64,000 bases of DNA from assembly GCA_943736015.1 (NCBI GenBank), contig OX031059.1, positions 43,535,159-43,599,158 on the forward strand, written 5' to 3'. Shown piece by piece: positions 23,404 through 34,402 of this stretch. The stretch's first letter is position 1. Every line of letters starts with the position of its first letter. The translations under genes were made by a program, and so were the position numbers. The notes beneath the pieces are model-generated. The model searched no databases, was not told the DNA's origin, and saw only the letters and a program-made list of their open reading frames with translations. The DNA is from Tridacna crocea (Eukaryota; Mollusca; Bivalvia; Cardiida; Cardiidae).

Positions 23404-23480
23404 AATTGCGGAGTCAATGGCCTTATGGATAAAGCACCTGATTAACGTGAAGTAGACCAAGGTTCAAATCCGACTTTTTT
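23404..23480 (+). repeat. tRNA-Arg-like pseudogene or SINE head
   Basis: TGGCCTTATGGATAAAGCAC (A-box) and AAGGTTCAAATCCGAC (B-box) resemble tRNA-Arg, with CCTGATTAACG where the anticodon stem-loop would be. The anticodon arm does not pair cleanly, and poly-T follows directly. It is therefore a tRNA relic rather than a functional gene. Confidence 0.5.
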
Positions 23481-23677
23481 TCAACTAGATTTTCTCCACT
23501 ATCTGTACTTTTTTAAAACATTGATATAGTCAGAAATTTAATTTGTATCAAGAACTTTTGCCTTTGACTTCAACAAATTTGTATCAGTGACTTCAGAAAG
23601 GGGTATTTAGGGGGGAAAATAGCTTCTGTTGTTTTTCCCATAATTGGGTATGACTGATTGTCTAGAGCGTAATCTTC

Positions 23678-23965
23678 CAAGCCCTGGTATCTCAGTCGGT
23701 AGTGTACAAGACTTGAGAACAGAGGTCACTGGTTTGATTCACACCTCGGCCAATTTCTTTCTGAGGATTGATGATAGTCATTGTGACAGGATTCATTCCT
23801 CTCTCTCTTCTGATCATTGTTCTGATGATAGTTATGTGGGAAAACAGCCAGTAGCTCGAAAAAAATATTGTGGGGAGTACCGGAAACAAAATTTATGGGA
23901 AAGCATGGATAGGTGGACTGGTTGCAGTGATAAAACTAAAATAATACTGATAATGATGTAAAACA
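23678..23965 (+). mobile_element. tRNA-derived SINE, copy 3
   Basis: The head is CCTGGTATCTCAGTCGGTAG...CACTGGTTTGATTCACACC. The body has GAGGATTGATGATAGTCATT and AAATATTGTGGGGAGTACCG, and the tail GGGAAAGCATGGATAGGTGG...AAAACACCATACAACC. This is the best full-length copy in the window. It sits in the spacer of the satellite inverted repeat. Confidence 0.75.
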
Positions 23966-24419
23966 CCATACAACCAAACAACTAAAGGATGTGTATATTC
24001 CTTTCATAAACTTCTGTATTTCTTCCGCAAATAAATGAAACCTATATTTAACCTGCTATTTTTTTTAGATTTATCAATCCCATTTCACCTTTGTTTAGGA
24101 TATATACTTATAGAACAGGAAAATGTTTTTCTAAAAATTTACATGTATGTGTTGTTCCACAATCTAGTTGGGTTAATGTTTCATGTAATTTTTTTGCCAC
24201 CAAAAAGAAAATAATGATAAATTCAGGGTATTTCAAAGCTTGAAATTAGATTACTCTTGTACTGTAATACGGTTTTGCTAAAACAAAAAGAGCGTCAGGT
24301 AGCAGACTGCACTTTCTAATCCACAGTTTTACCTCTCCAAAAGCGATTTTAATCCCCACGGGTAGTGGAAGAGGTAAAGAACTTCGGTACTGGAAAATTA
24401 TCGGATATCTATGGACTAG
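23966..24419. other. Unique spacer of the satellite inverted repeat
   Basis: AT-rich, with no gene and no counterpart in the arms. Confidence 0.45.
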
Positions 24420-25014
24420 TATAGCCTCTCTCAAAATGACTTTTTATAAACTCGTCCATGTGTACTGTTGTCCTGTAGGTATTGAATATTTGAGGATACG
24501 CATGCACACCGGAAGGCGATAGTACGATGGTGAAAACACGATACTACGATGACGATAATACGATGATGAAACCACGATAGTACGATGACGATAACACGAT
24601 AGTACGATGACGAAACTACGATAGTACGATGACGATAATACGATAGTGCGATGATAAAACTACGATAGTGCGATGGTGAAAACACGATAGTACGATGACG
24701 ATAGTACGATGACGATAATACGATAGTACGATGATGATAATGCGATACTACGATAGCACGATGGTGAAAATACGATACTACGATGGTGAAATTGCGACAG
24801 TACGATGGTGAAAACACGATACTATATCGCACTATCATCATCGTGCTATCGTATTGTCGTGGTTTCACCATCGTAGCATCGTGTTATCGTCATCCTACTA
24901 TCGCGTTTTCACCATCGTGGTTTCGTTGTTTCGCGTTATCGTCATCGTACTATCGAGTATCGTGTTTCAAATTAGCACACTCAAAGGCGATGGCCCTTAC
25001 GGTATTCCGTAGAT
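24420..25014. repeat. Satellite inverted repeat, right arm
   Basis: Complement of 22645-23371, from ATAGCCTCTCTCAAAATGAC to CCTTACGGTATTCCGTAGA. The frame MVKPRQYDSTMMIV on the minus strand here equals a plus-strand frame at 22789, which reflects the inverted duplication rather than a gene family. Confidence 0.85.
24515..24965. repeat. 22-bp satellite, array 2
   Basis: Complement-oriented units (GATAGTACGATGACGATAAC) run to about 24825 and then flip to CATCGTGCTATCGTATTG-type forward units. This is a mirror image of array 1, including its internal strand switch (ACGATACTATATCGCACTAT). Confidence 0.9.
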
Positions 25015-25028
25015 TCCTTTACGCCGAT

Positions 25029-25197
25029 GTAATGCAGAGAAATGACCCCCACTACAAAATGACCTACGGTCATTTCTCGACGTAGAATAATGACCCGGGT
25101 CAAATTTCTACGTCGAAAAATGACCCATGGGCCATTCCTCTACGTCGAGAAATGACCCGCGGGTCATTTTGTAATGGTGGTCATTTTTCTGCATTAC
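25029..25197. mobile_element. Palindromic element E, copy 1
   Basis: Terminal inverted repeats GTAATGCAGAGAAATGACCC and its complement GGTCATTTTTCTGCATTAC. The interior is a chain of short alternating motifs (CTACGTCGARAAATGACCC and complement) around CCCGGG, CCATGG and CCGCGG centres. The second copy is at 40923-41133. Confidence 0.8.
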
Positions 25198-25574
25198 GCC
25201 GGCCAAAATCTGTCCGTTTCGGACAATGCAGGTTTAACGACTAGACTTCACGTCTTGTGCAGTTTTTTTCTTTTTTTTTTCTTTATCTTATACTGTCCAC
25301 AAAAAATAAATTTAGTCAAGCACGGCAAGGTAAAAATAAATCCACGAAAAAATGCTAGTCATGATTTGCTGTGTAGCCAACAAGTACAGTCAAACCTGTT
25401 TTATTGACCAAACAAAAAATGGTGGCCTCGGAAAACAGGTAACAAAACAAATGCAGCTTAAACGTAATGGGACTGATGTTGAAATCTAAAGCTTTCTGCA
25501 TTATCTAGGTCTACAAGATACTAGCACCTGTCTAAATGAGAGGATGTTAGTCACCCTTTTAGAGGTGGCTTCAA
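25198..25574. other. No gene recognised
   Basis: Contains T-rich runs near 25264-25283. Nothing coding is supported. Confidence 0.4.
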
Positions 25575-25840
25575 TTAATCTTTCTTTCTTTGGTGTTTAA
25601 TGTCGTTTTCAAAATCATATCAGTCATACAGTGGCAGCCAGTGTTTCTTTTATCAACTTCGCATAGTGTTCTTTCAAAACCACTGACTGCTTTCCTTCAT
25701 AAACAACGTTCAGGGGTGAGCAAAAAATGGATACTGTCGTAATGGCTATCATCAATCCTCAGAAAAACAATTTGGCTGAGCCAGCCACTCGTGATTCAGC
25801 GTTGTTACAAACCCAACTCGTTACCACTTGACCAAAGTTA
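25575..25840 (-). mobile_element. tRNA-derived SINE, copy 4
   Basis: On the minus strand: head GGTCAAGTGGTAACGAGTTG, body GAGGATTGATGATAGCCATT, GAAAGAACACTATGCGAAGT, and a well-preserved tail AAACGACATTAAACACCAAA followed by GAAAGAAAG. Confidence 0.65.
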
Positions 25841-26482
25841 GATGGTGTTAAAAGATGACTTAGCCTGAAATAATGGAAAGGTTGGTGGCCAAAAGGGAAT
25901 ACGATCTAACAGTCTTATAATCACCCTAAGAGCTCTTATATAAATAACATCCATTAACTAAAAGAACCGAATGAATTTGCATCATGCAAGTATCATGAAC
26001 ATCCAGACATCTCTGCGAAATCTAGGTATGAAGCATATAGAGGAGACACAGTTCAGCATCCATTCGGGAAAGTGCAGGTTTTGAACTCAAACGTAATCGA
26101 TAATGCCTCCATCTTTACCCTGTAGAAGATTATAAGCATTTTCTTTTCTTACAATGTTCTCAAAAGTCTTCTTAAGGGTAGTTAGAACACGAGTAATGTG
26201 GGAAAGGGTCAAAAACAATTCTCTACATTGATACGTCCTGGTGAAGATGGCAAAAGAGGTTTCTTGATTCGGAGAACACTGCAACAAGGCTGCAGAGTTA
26301 CAGTTAAACTCCGATGTGAATCGAGAACTGACTGCACAAAAAGTGCAGTTGCATCTTTATCTACACTGTTCTTATACTGATTTTTTTTTCACTCGGATGA
26401 GCTTTAAATTTATTTAAGTACCTTTCCTTACAAGAAAATGATTTTACATGTATACACACTTGCCGATCGCTCTTACATTGCC
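25841..26482. other. No gene recognised
   Basis: Overlapping 60-66 codon frames on both strands at 26087-26380 show no known motif. Confidence 0.4.
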
Positions 26483-26704
26483 TTAACCCTTTACCAGGCA
26501 ATCCCGACTTTTAACACCCCTGTGAAAGAAGCCTTTTGAAAACATTGTGAGATAAGGAGAAAATGCTGGTGATCAGCATCTTCTCTTTTTCCCACAATGT
26601 TTTTGCTTTGAAAAGTTGCACCTTTTGAGCCACACTGAAATTGTCGTAGGCAAACAATTTCACTTTAGACAAGGCTGAATTTTTGTCACGTGGTAAAAGG
26701 TTAA
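26483..26704. mobile_element. pB MITE, copy 6
   Basis: TTAA-bounded, with termini TTAACCCTTTACCAGGCAAT and CACGTGGTAAAAGGTTAA. The centre is GAGATAAGGAGAAAATGCTG...CATCTTCTCTTTTTCCCACA. Confidence 0.8.
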
Positions 26705-27485
26705 CGGCTCTTTACACCAGTATGAATCAAGACTTCATACTGTTCGCCATTAAACGACAAACCTGAAAGAAGCTATTTGTAATATATAATATTTATTTAT
26801 TTGGCACCCTTAAACTAAATTCGCAACCATTTTTTCTCGTAACTTGCTAATCCTTTCATGACAGTCGACTGCGTTTCAACCATTTTTTTGCTAAAAGTAT
26901 CATTGAATCATCAATAGCAACTATTACTTGTGATAGAATGATGGCAATAAGAAGCAAAACTGAATGGCACAATTTTCGCGCTACGCGAACGTTTTGCACA
27001 ACGTTGTTTCATTGACAGATTATTCGATGAAACAAGTCGTCACTAAACCACCTACACTCATTGAAGAATATCGATCGCCTCGGCAGATGTGGTCTTATTA
27101 CATATTTCTGTACATTTATAGCTTGTCCTCACTCTGTACACGATGAGCTCGGAATGCTATCGATATACATGTAGATATAATTACTTCTTACAACACCTGC
27201 TGGCAAACAAATTCTACCCTTTTTAGGGTCTATGTGTCAGCTTCCTCTATACTGAATCAATTTTTGCCAAAGTTTAGTATCCAACATGGGACGAAGTAGA
27301 TTCAAAATCTGACCGTACGTACCTCGCAGTCTGATCTCCGTCCACAGAAAAAGCCCTACTGTTCTACTATAGTTGCCTTTGAGCGAAATGGTTATCAAGA
27401 CTCCTCAAAAACTAAATCGATTAACATTAAGGCAACGACGTGATACAACATGCTTCGTGTGAAATAATACCCGGCTTGCCACAAA
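26705..27485. other. No gene recognised
   Basis: Unique sequence. The 60-codon plus frame at 26964-27146 lacks recognisable features. Confidence 0.4.
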
Positions 27486-27741
27486 AAACAAGAGCTGCGC
27501 GATGCGGCGCATATATGCCCGGAGGGGCTTGTCACTAATATTAGGTAAATCTAGAACGCCTGCAGATATCCAAATTTCAATAGACATATACATAACTACA
27601 CAGCTTAGACATTAATTTTGCCAAGTTTGAACTTATTCCAATAAAAACTGTTGGAGGAGTTGCGCACACAAGAAATTGCTAACGGACAACGGACGGACGA
27701 ACAAACAGGGCCATAGCATGATAGGACCCTTCGGGCGTATA
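27486..27741 (+). mobile_element. Short Helitron-like element
   Basis: It begins AACAAGAGCTGCGCGATGCG and contains GCGCGATGCGGCGC and CCCGGAGGGGCTTG hairpins. It ends after ACGGACAACGGACGGACG with GGCCATAGCATGATAGGACC and CCCTTCGGGCGTA. The ACAAGAG start and GACGGACG-rich end match the other tandem-repeat Helitron-like elements here. Class and exact ends are inference. Confidence 0.45.
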
Positions 27742-28031
27742 AAAAGTGGGGGCGGGGTAGTAAGGCAGGCAATCAGGTCTTAGCTCCGTCGTTACAAAGA
27801 CCCAAAGAGAATGGCAGTAATGGTCTGTTAAAGTCATCGCCAGTAAGGATGTTTCAGATAAATAATTAGTTAAGTGTGTCCATCTGTCTATCTTTCTTTT
27901 GACAATACAGCTTTAGAGTTTAACCTTGCACATACCTCTGTTGTCCTAAACGGGAGATATCTCATATTAAAGAATTAAGATTTTCTTCTAAGACAGACTG
28001 CACAGTGTTTTGGATGGGTCGTACATCATTA
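27742..28031. other. No gene recognised
   Basis: A short unique stretch before the tandem duplication. Confidence 0.35.
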
Positions 28032-28506
28032 GTTGTACGGTCAGGTGGCAGGGGACTTGGAAACTTGTTTACGGCTGCGTCAAATCATCAAATCATGTCG
28101 CGGCTCGGGGCGACATGATCTGACACAGTCGTGAACAAGTTTCCAAGTCCCTGCCACCTGACCGTACAACGAATTTATTAAACTGCAAAGTTTTACCCAA
28201 AGCGCGTTAAGCGAAATTTTCCTATTTTATGATCTCAAGAATCGAGTGCGCTGACGAAATAGAAATTCCCTTCTGAGTGCCCTATTTCAATGAAAACTGA
28301 CGTCGCTGAAACTGACGTCACTAAAACGTGCAGTTTGGTACAATAACGTGCAGTCTGGTGATCAACCGACGCCGCCTTTTTGGATGTTGTGTTGCACGCG
28401 TAGTGATGTTTACGGGGGAATCATAAGGGAAACAGGCTTTACTTGATATGTGTTTCCGACATGTTAACCAATTAGATCACGAGAAATTCTTTGCAGTATG
28501 ATATTA
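28032..28506. repeat. Tandem duplication, unit 1
   Basis: It opens with a 139-bp palindrome (28032-28170; GTTGTACGGTCAGGTGGCAG and complement). A ~330-bp segment follows with CAAAGTTTTACC, AACTGACGTCACT, GACGCCGCC and ATCACGAGAAATTCTTTG. The same landmarks recur in the same order in unit 2. Part of this sequence also occurs inverted at 36430-36475. Confidence 0.8.
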
Positions 28507-29110
28507 GTCGTACGTCGAGGTGGCAGGGGACTCGGAAAGTTGCTCACGGCTGTGGTGAAGCATGTCGCCCGAGCGGAAGGCGAGGTTGGGACATGATTCA
28601 CCACATCCGTGAACAAGTTTACAAGTCCCCTGCCACCTCATCCTCGGATACCCCGGGATCTCCTATTTGCTACGCTACATCGACGTCGATGTAGCGTAGC
28701 AAATAGGGAGACCCCGGGATATCCGAGGATGCTGCCACCTAACCGCACAACGAATTTACTGTACTACAAAGTTTTACCATTCCAACGTTTGTGAAGCGAA
28801 TTTTACCTGATTTTTGGTTTACAATATTGAGTACGCTGAAGGAGTAGAATTCGTCGTCTGAGCGCCTGATGTCTCTTGGAACTGACGTCACTGAAACCTT
28901 GGTAATACGTGCTATGACGTGCAGCTTGCGCATAATCTTGATGTAAATTTTAATCGACGACGCCATTTTGAACGTTGTCTTGATAGTGAAGTCATTTTAT
29001 ACGGGGCTCCCGAAAGGGAAACTTTTGGTTTTGCCAGTGCACATGATATATATGTTCGGGCATATTATCCAATCAGATCACGAGAAATTTCTTTGAAGTA
29101 TAATAAGACT
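28507..29110. repeat. Tandem duplication, unit 2 (interrupted)
   Basis: The same layout as unit 1, with its palindrome split by an inserted element at 28639-28731. Removing that insert and one target copy (102 bp) gives a 142-bp palindrome, against 139 bp in unit 1, so the insertion came after the duplication. Landmarks TACAAAGTTTTACC, GAACTGACGTCACTG and ATCACGAGAAATTTC follow. Confidence 0.8.
28639..28731. mobile_element. 93-bp palindromic insert with 9-bp target duplication
   Basis: A near-perfect palindrome starts CATCCTCGGATACCCCGGGA and ends TATCCGAGGATG, with CATCGACGTCGATG at the centre. CTGCCACCT stands directly on both sides (28630-28638 and 28732-28740). A 9-bp duplication fits Mutator-type transposition, but the family assignment is inference. 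Confidence 0.85.
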
Positions 29111-31429
29111 TGGTATTCTGAGCGGCGACGGCCTGTCATTTGGATATTAACAATTGTGTTGACGGGTTGGGCGGCCATCTTTCCTATTAAGCGCTTTTTA
29201 GCATTCAGAAAAGGCAAAGAAATTTAAATGTACCAGTGATTTACATTTCTTACGCAAACAATATTTCCATAGGAAACGTTAAACTTGGAATTCCTTGCTC
29301 TGCTGCGTTTAGTACAAACGGATTTTTTTTATCACTGATCAGACTGAAAATTAACTGCCAGATTTAAAGCACTTTTTTTTAAAAACATTTCCATAGTTAT
29401 AACGGCGTTAGATAAAAATACACAGGTTTCAAGATTATTGAACAGACATTATTTTATTCTGTCTGTTCAGTCAAGGAAACTACATGTAGTCTCAAATCTT
29501 CAGGCTCCTTTTGATAGCATCAGATACTCATTCAACTTAGATTTTCACCGATTGTTACCAGAAATACCTCAGCACCATCTTCTATCGGTTGTTTCAGCCC
29601 GTTGTCTGCATTAAAATTTGTAGAAATTTGTAGATTGACCTTATCCTCATTATTTTCTTAAGCGTAACCAATGACTAAGGTTATTGAAACACATCGAATT
29701 AGGCACATGTATGCGAGTACAAACAAATCAAGTCGCTGTAAAGAGTCAATCTTATCCGAAAGTTTGTCAGTAATTATCAGTTCCGATGCGTCATGAACAA
29801 TGCATCATGTTATTTGTAAAAGAGAAAAGATAATAAGAAAAATCGAATTTTTGTTTTCTAATAACGTCATCTCGCACAAACCTCAAATCAAATGAAAAGG
29901 GATAATTATGATGAATTGCAAGCACGGATTTGTATTGCCTGGTTTTTGATAAACGACAGAAACAACATTTCTAGTATTTTTTTTATATTTAAAAAAGCTC
30001 ACGTTCAATATTTCTCTCTTCTGCTACGATATGAATAAGAGTAAATAAATAAATTGTAGACCAACTTCTTGTTTTGTTGCATATTTCATCTTTCTAAGTG
30101 ACACAGATAAAAGAGCTATGCTAAGGTTTTTAGCTATTATCAAGATGAATTAATTTTATCACTATGTATGTAATCAGTTTTTGTTGAGAATGTAGCGGCA
30201 CAACGTTCTAAATGAGTATCAAAGACGAACACATTCAGACCATTGTGCATAAACATCAGATTTCGTCAAGTCCGGGAAATCATGGACGTCAACGCCGTTA
30301 CTCTAAAACATAATTCATAATTCAGGACTAGCCATCTGATTGCCCAAGCCAAAACGTCGAAGGTTGGTCTAGACACCTAGGTCTGCTAAGGTTACCTCTA
30401 CTCGCTTATCATTCTAAATTGTATTCAAGGAATATTTTAACAAATTCGCTACGATAGAAAGTTTCAGCCATTCAGATGGTTAGCATTGTAACTTAAAAAT
30501 AAAACAGGACTTGAAATGGTTGATGAGCAAATGCCCCGTTGATCTCAATATTTCGGAATGGAATAAGCTTTTGACTCCTAATGAGATAGATTTTATATTT
30601 TCAATCACAGGGAACTTAAAGACAGGCTACTGAAAGTCTTTTATGATAGGACTATTTTATCAGCAATATGGTAGTGAAAACCCGAGATCCGCCTAGACAT
30701 TTATTAAAGTCTGACATTGATCTTTTATTTTTCATAGCTGCAAATGTGTCTTGAGTGGCCCTAGCACTTTTAGGGATACCAATGTCTTCGTGGTTGTAGG
30801 GGGGCGGCGGAAATAACTGCAAATCTCGTATTTTTTACGTTGTTTGATCTCGTTAAATTATTTGTCATGAAATCACATATTCTAGAGGGACATTATCGTA
30901 AATCAAGTTAAAACAAACAATGCCTGGCCAGGGATCAATAGATGACAAACAGCAGGGATGTGCTGAGGTCAGAAAACTGGTGGTTGGCGAGATAACGCGC
31001 TTCATCAAAGAGACGTTCGGATTTTATCCTTACATTTCCCTTATACACTGACAACTGATGAAAGAAACATACTACCGCTCCTCCGTACTCTTAGAAGTCG
31101 AGATACTGTTCTAGGCTGTACACTAAGACATCTTAATTCTTCACAGTATCACGCTAGGATTACCACTGTTTTGAAGGGTCCGTCGGATCTGAGATCTAGG
31201 CCTACGCCCTTCTTGAGGAATTTAGAATAATCCTGTGCTTTTGTTTCTTAGAAAGATTCCCCACGACTTTATGTTTTTGTTTTGCTGTGGGAACTTCTTA
31301 CATAACGCATGATGGACGCTATCAAAATAAGGGCCCCGCCGGGTAGATGTTGGTTACAGGTTGGATACCCGTTTGCGGCATCTTTCTTAACAGCGATTTT
31401 CTCTCACCTCTCAGGTATATGAGGAAGTA
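29111..31429. other. 2.3 kb with no gene or repeat recognised
   Basis: AT-rich. A small hairpin, GAACAGACA...TGTCTGTTC, lies at 29440-29468. No frame over 80 codons and no shared repeat family was seen. Confidence 0.45.
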
Positions 31430-31550
31430 GTCATTGCCTTGGAAAGAAAGTTGTGTCATTACTTTTGGTAGAAAGCCAGGAAACACATACATAGGTGTAC
31501 TGGCCGCCGTGATATGATGTAAGCTTTTTAACGGCCTTAAACTCAAATAC
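31430..31550 (+). mobile_element. SINE 3' fragment
   Basis: GAAAGCCAGGAAACACATAC...GGTGTACTGGCCGCCGTGAT followed by TTTAACGGCCTTAAAC matches the tail half of the SINE family at 23678 and 45361. The tRNA head is missing. Confidence 0.5.
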
Positions 31551-31559
31551 AAATTTCTG

Positions 31560-31671
31560 TAGTCGTAAAGTGCCGTCTCGGATTAGCCTGCGCGGACTGC
31601 GCAGGCTGATCCGAGACGACACTTTACGTAAATATCCGATTGCCCCTTTTCGTGTGTTGCAAGCCAATTAT
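31560..31671. mobile_element. Family A MITE, truncated copy 5
   Basis: One hairpin block (TTAGCCTGCGCGGACTGCGC) and the right end CTTTTCGTGTGTTGCAAGCC are present. The left terminus is missing. Confidence 0.75.
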
Positions 31672-31830
31672 CATAACTGTGGGTCGATAAAATTTATTAT
31701 GTTTAACAACCAACTGAATCATGAAGTAGAGTTGTCATTGGACATGCAGAAAATTTACTACAAGCAAAAAGTTTCGACACATGTGAGCCTGTGTAGGCTG
31801 ACCAGTGTCGGTACTTTTCGAAGAAGCATA
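31672..31830 (+). repeat. Dispersed repeat B, copy 1
   Basis: ACAACCAACTGAATCATGAA, then TTGGACATGCAGAAAATT and AAAAAGTTTCGACAC. Its two halves reappear at 46085-46164 and 47742-47828, on either side of a Helitron-like insertion. It therefore serves as the empty-site reference for that insertion. Confidence 0.6.
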
Positions 31831-32387
31831 AAGGCTCAAACGGAAAATAGGCAGCTAGATCCTTTTGTTTTCAATTTTGTAGTTTTTTAGTCATAGGTCT
31901 AAAATAACACAATGCCACAAGCAACTGTAATACTTTACACGTTATTATCTTCCCTAACAGTTTGCAACTGTCAGGTACATAAAACTACGTTTTTAATGAA
32001 AAGTTCACTTTTCTTTGACATACATGTATTATATCTGTTATGAATACCCAACACTTTAGATTGTCCTATTCATAAGCTGTGGTATAAGAAATTCAGTGGA
32101 CAATAAATTAGTATTATATTGCAGAGAGACGCCAATCAAGGATTTACAGACTACAATTTACCATACGAAATCTTTAATTTTCGGCGGAATGCGACGTTGT
32201 AAGCCACAATTTTAAGTATCTGAGTAATAAATTTGCCACTTCGGCTAGCAGATATGTAGATTTAGGCAATTGTATACAACCCTTGTAAGTATTTGTGTTT
32301 GAAAATTGGAATAAGGTGTTCATGGCAAATAAAAAAAAGTCTTTTTTTTCCTTTTACAAGATTTTAAAAATGTAAAAAGTTGCTTCC
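31831..32387. other. No gene recognised
   Basis: AT-rich, with nothing supported. Confidence 0.4.
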
Positions 32388-32573
32388 CTCAACCATTCTT
32401 GAGAAAATTCTTAGTCTTATTCTCAAAGGTTTTTTAAATTTGTAAGTTCCACAACCTCTGATTGGCTAAACCATTCGGTTTAGCCAATCAGAAGTTCGTG
32501 TTACTTACACATGTAGAAAATTCTGGAGAATAAGACAAAGAACGTTCTTAAGAATGGTTGGTGAATACGGGCC
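32388..32573. mobile_element. Palindromic element J, copy 2
   Basis: Centre GATTGGCTAAACCATTCGGT with complementary TTTAGCCAATCAGAAGTTCG. The outer arms are CAACCATTCTTGAGAAAATT and CGTTCTTAAGAATGGTTGG. The centre holds two opposed CCAAT motifs. Confidence 0.75.
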
Positions 32574-32789
32574 CTGATCCTCATACTGCAGAATACTCTA
32601 TATATTTTTAAGTAAGATGCTGTAGTTGAATTCTAATAACCGATTGTCCCCAGAGAGAAATAATGATTTTCTCTTTCAACCAACTTGAGTACTGCCATGA
32701 AAAGGGAATGCTCTCGTTAAGATGCAAGAAGGTCATATTTGCTGGCTGGAATTTTGTTAAACTACGTGCCAAATAATCCCATGATGAAG

Positions 32790-32866
32790 GCTTTTACAAA
32801 CGGAGAGAAAATAGGAGGAAATACTGGAAACCAGTTTTTTCTCCTTTTCTTAGAATGTTTTGCCCT
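32790..32866. mobile_element. pB MITE fragment interrupted by element F
   Basis: GAGAGAAAATAGGAGGAAAT and CCAGTTTTTTCTCCTTTTCT are the central palindrome of the pB family. The fragment stops at GTTTTGCCCTTT, exactly where element F begins. Confidence 0.6.
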
Positions 32867-33418
32867 TTAAAGGTGGCCCTTCAGATTTTGGGACGAAATT
32901 TTTACAAAATTACAAAAAAATCATCCTTATACTCCCGGGGCCTTTCAATTTTCATTCCCAAAACCCCAGTAGTCGAAAGCCATCCGACAACAAGAGAAAT
33001 TAAGAGATTTACTATGGCCCAGGCGACACCGACGGGAACCACGATCTATTTTTAGAGGAGCAACTTGCTCATTTACATACCGGAAATAAACAAATGATGC
33101 TTCAAACATAGCGTCCGAAGAAATTATGGAAAATAATTACATGTTTGTTATGTTATGGAATTTAAGCGTCATTAGTCACGTGCCAGTCACTTTACATTCC
33201 CACAATGTTTTTTTTTTAATTTTGGCGCGAAATCTAAAAATACCTTAAGAGGCTACGTAGCCTTTTAAGGGAATACCATAAAAAAAAATTTTGGGGGTAA
33301 TTTTATGATTCTTAATTATTGATGATTTGTATTGTTTTTTTCATATGAATTTCAGTGATATATAATTATATTTTTTTAATTTGGTGAGATGTGAAAATTC
33401 TAAATACCCACTTTTAAT
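32867..33418. mobile_element. Element F, copy 1
   Basis: Imperfect terminal inverted repeats, TTTAAAGGTGGCCCTTCAG and AAATACCCACTTTTAA. Internal landmarks are ATTAGTCACGTGCCAGTCAC, TTTTGGCGCGAAATC and GAGGCTACGTAGCCTTTTAA. It is homologous along its length to 37737-38283. TTAA at the ends may be the target. Confidence 0.75.
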
Positions 33419-33463
33419 CTGATTTCAGTTCATTTGTACCACTTTTCAAATCATGAAGTGTCT

Positions 33464-33562
33464 TAACCCTTTTTACACACAATCCGGAGTAAAAGCAATG
33501 CTGAAAATGCCTTTGAAGACATTGTTGGAAGAGACAAAATGCCGGTTACCAATTCACAAAAT
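33464..33562. mobile_element. pB MITE, truncated copy
   Basis: Left terminus TTAACCCTTTTTACACACAA and part of the centre (GGAAGAGACAAAATGCCGGT). The right half is missing. Confidence 0.6.
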
Positions 33563-34247
33563 GTTCAAAATCGTATGTATAAGGGTAAGAACACTCTTCA
33601 TGTATCATAACGTCGGTTTACTTCCAAATCCTCGTAAGTACAGATCTCCAGTAACAATGTTTCTCGTTCCTTACAGCCCCAGTTGACTTTGCGTCAAGTC
33701 TACTCCTCGGGCCTCTTCGTTTATCATTTTCCAATGATGTTCTGAAGAGACGAATCAAACGAACGTACGGCTTCTTGATGCAGGATGTTTGGTGTGTGTC
33801 TCTTGAAGGATCTTGTAAGTTTTAGTTGGTGCATTTCTATAATGCACACGAAATACTTTGAAATGATGTTGTGGCTGACATTCACTATATAAACCTGCCC
33901 GTTGTGCCGACATAAAACCGGAAATGACCTTGAAATTTTAACTGTTGATTGATATGACATGAACGTTGACGTCCACGATGTTGCAGCAAAAATCAGGCGT
34001 TAAAAAGGTTAGAAAACTCGTATTGAATATAAAAAAGGCAAAACAAATTTATACATGCCCCACTAACCTTGTATTGGTTGCTGTGGCCACCCGTTAAGTA
34101 CAGACGTGATTGAAAGACGTCATTGATTTTTCTGCATCACATCAAATATATTTAAAACTTGAATTGTACCAAATTTAAGAACATTGTTTTTAATAGTTTA
34201 CTTATAGCATCGGTACAGTTAATTCTGGATTGTCCCTTGTAGTTACA
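33563..34247. other. No gene recognised
   Basis: Frames of 77-78 codons (33453-33686 plus, 33724-33960 minus) show no motif. The first begins inside the pB fragment. Confidence 0.4.
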
Positions 34248-34402
34248 TGGTTTTCGAAGTAAACCGACGATATTAAACGGCTGCTCAAACAAGTCAAAAG
34301 CAGGAAGCAAGAGAGGTCTGGTGCCCATCCCTAAAATCTTAATATCGTCGGTTTAATTTGAAGCTGTAGTTACGAGGTTTTTGAAGTAAACCGACGATAT
34401 GG
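34248..34402. repeat. Three copies of GAAGTAAACCGACGATAT
   Basis: Direct copies at about 34255 and 34383, with an inverted copy (AATATCGTCGGTTTAATTTG) at about 34341 between them. The same motif bounds the foldback at 9748-9837. It is probably the terminal repeat of a palindromic element. Confidence 0.6.
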
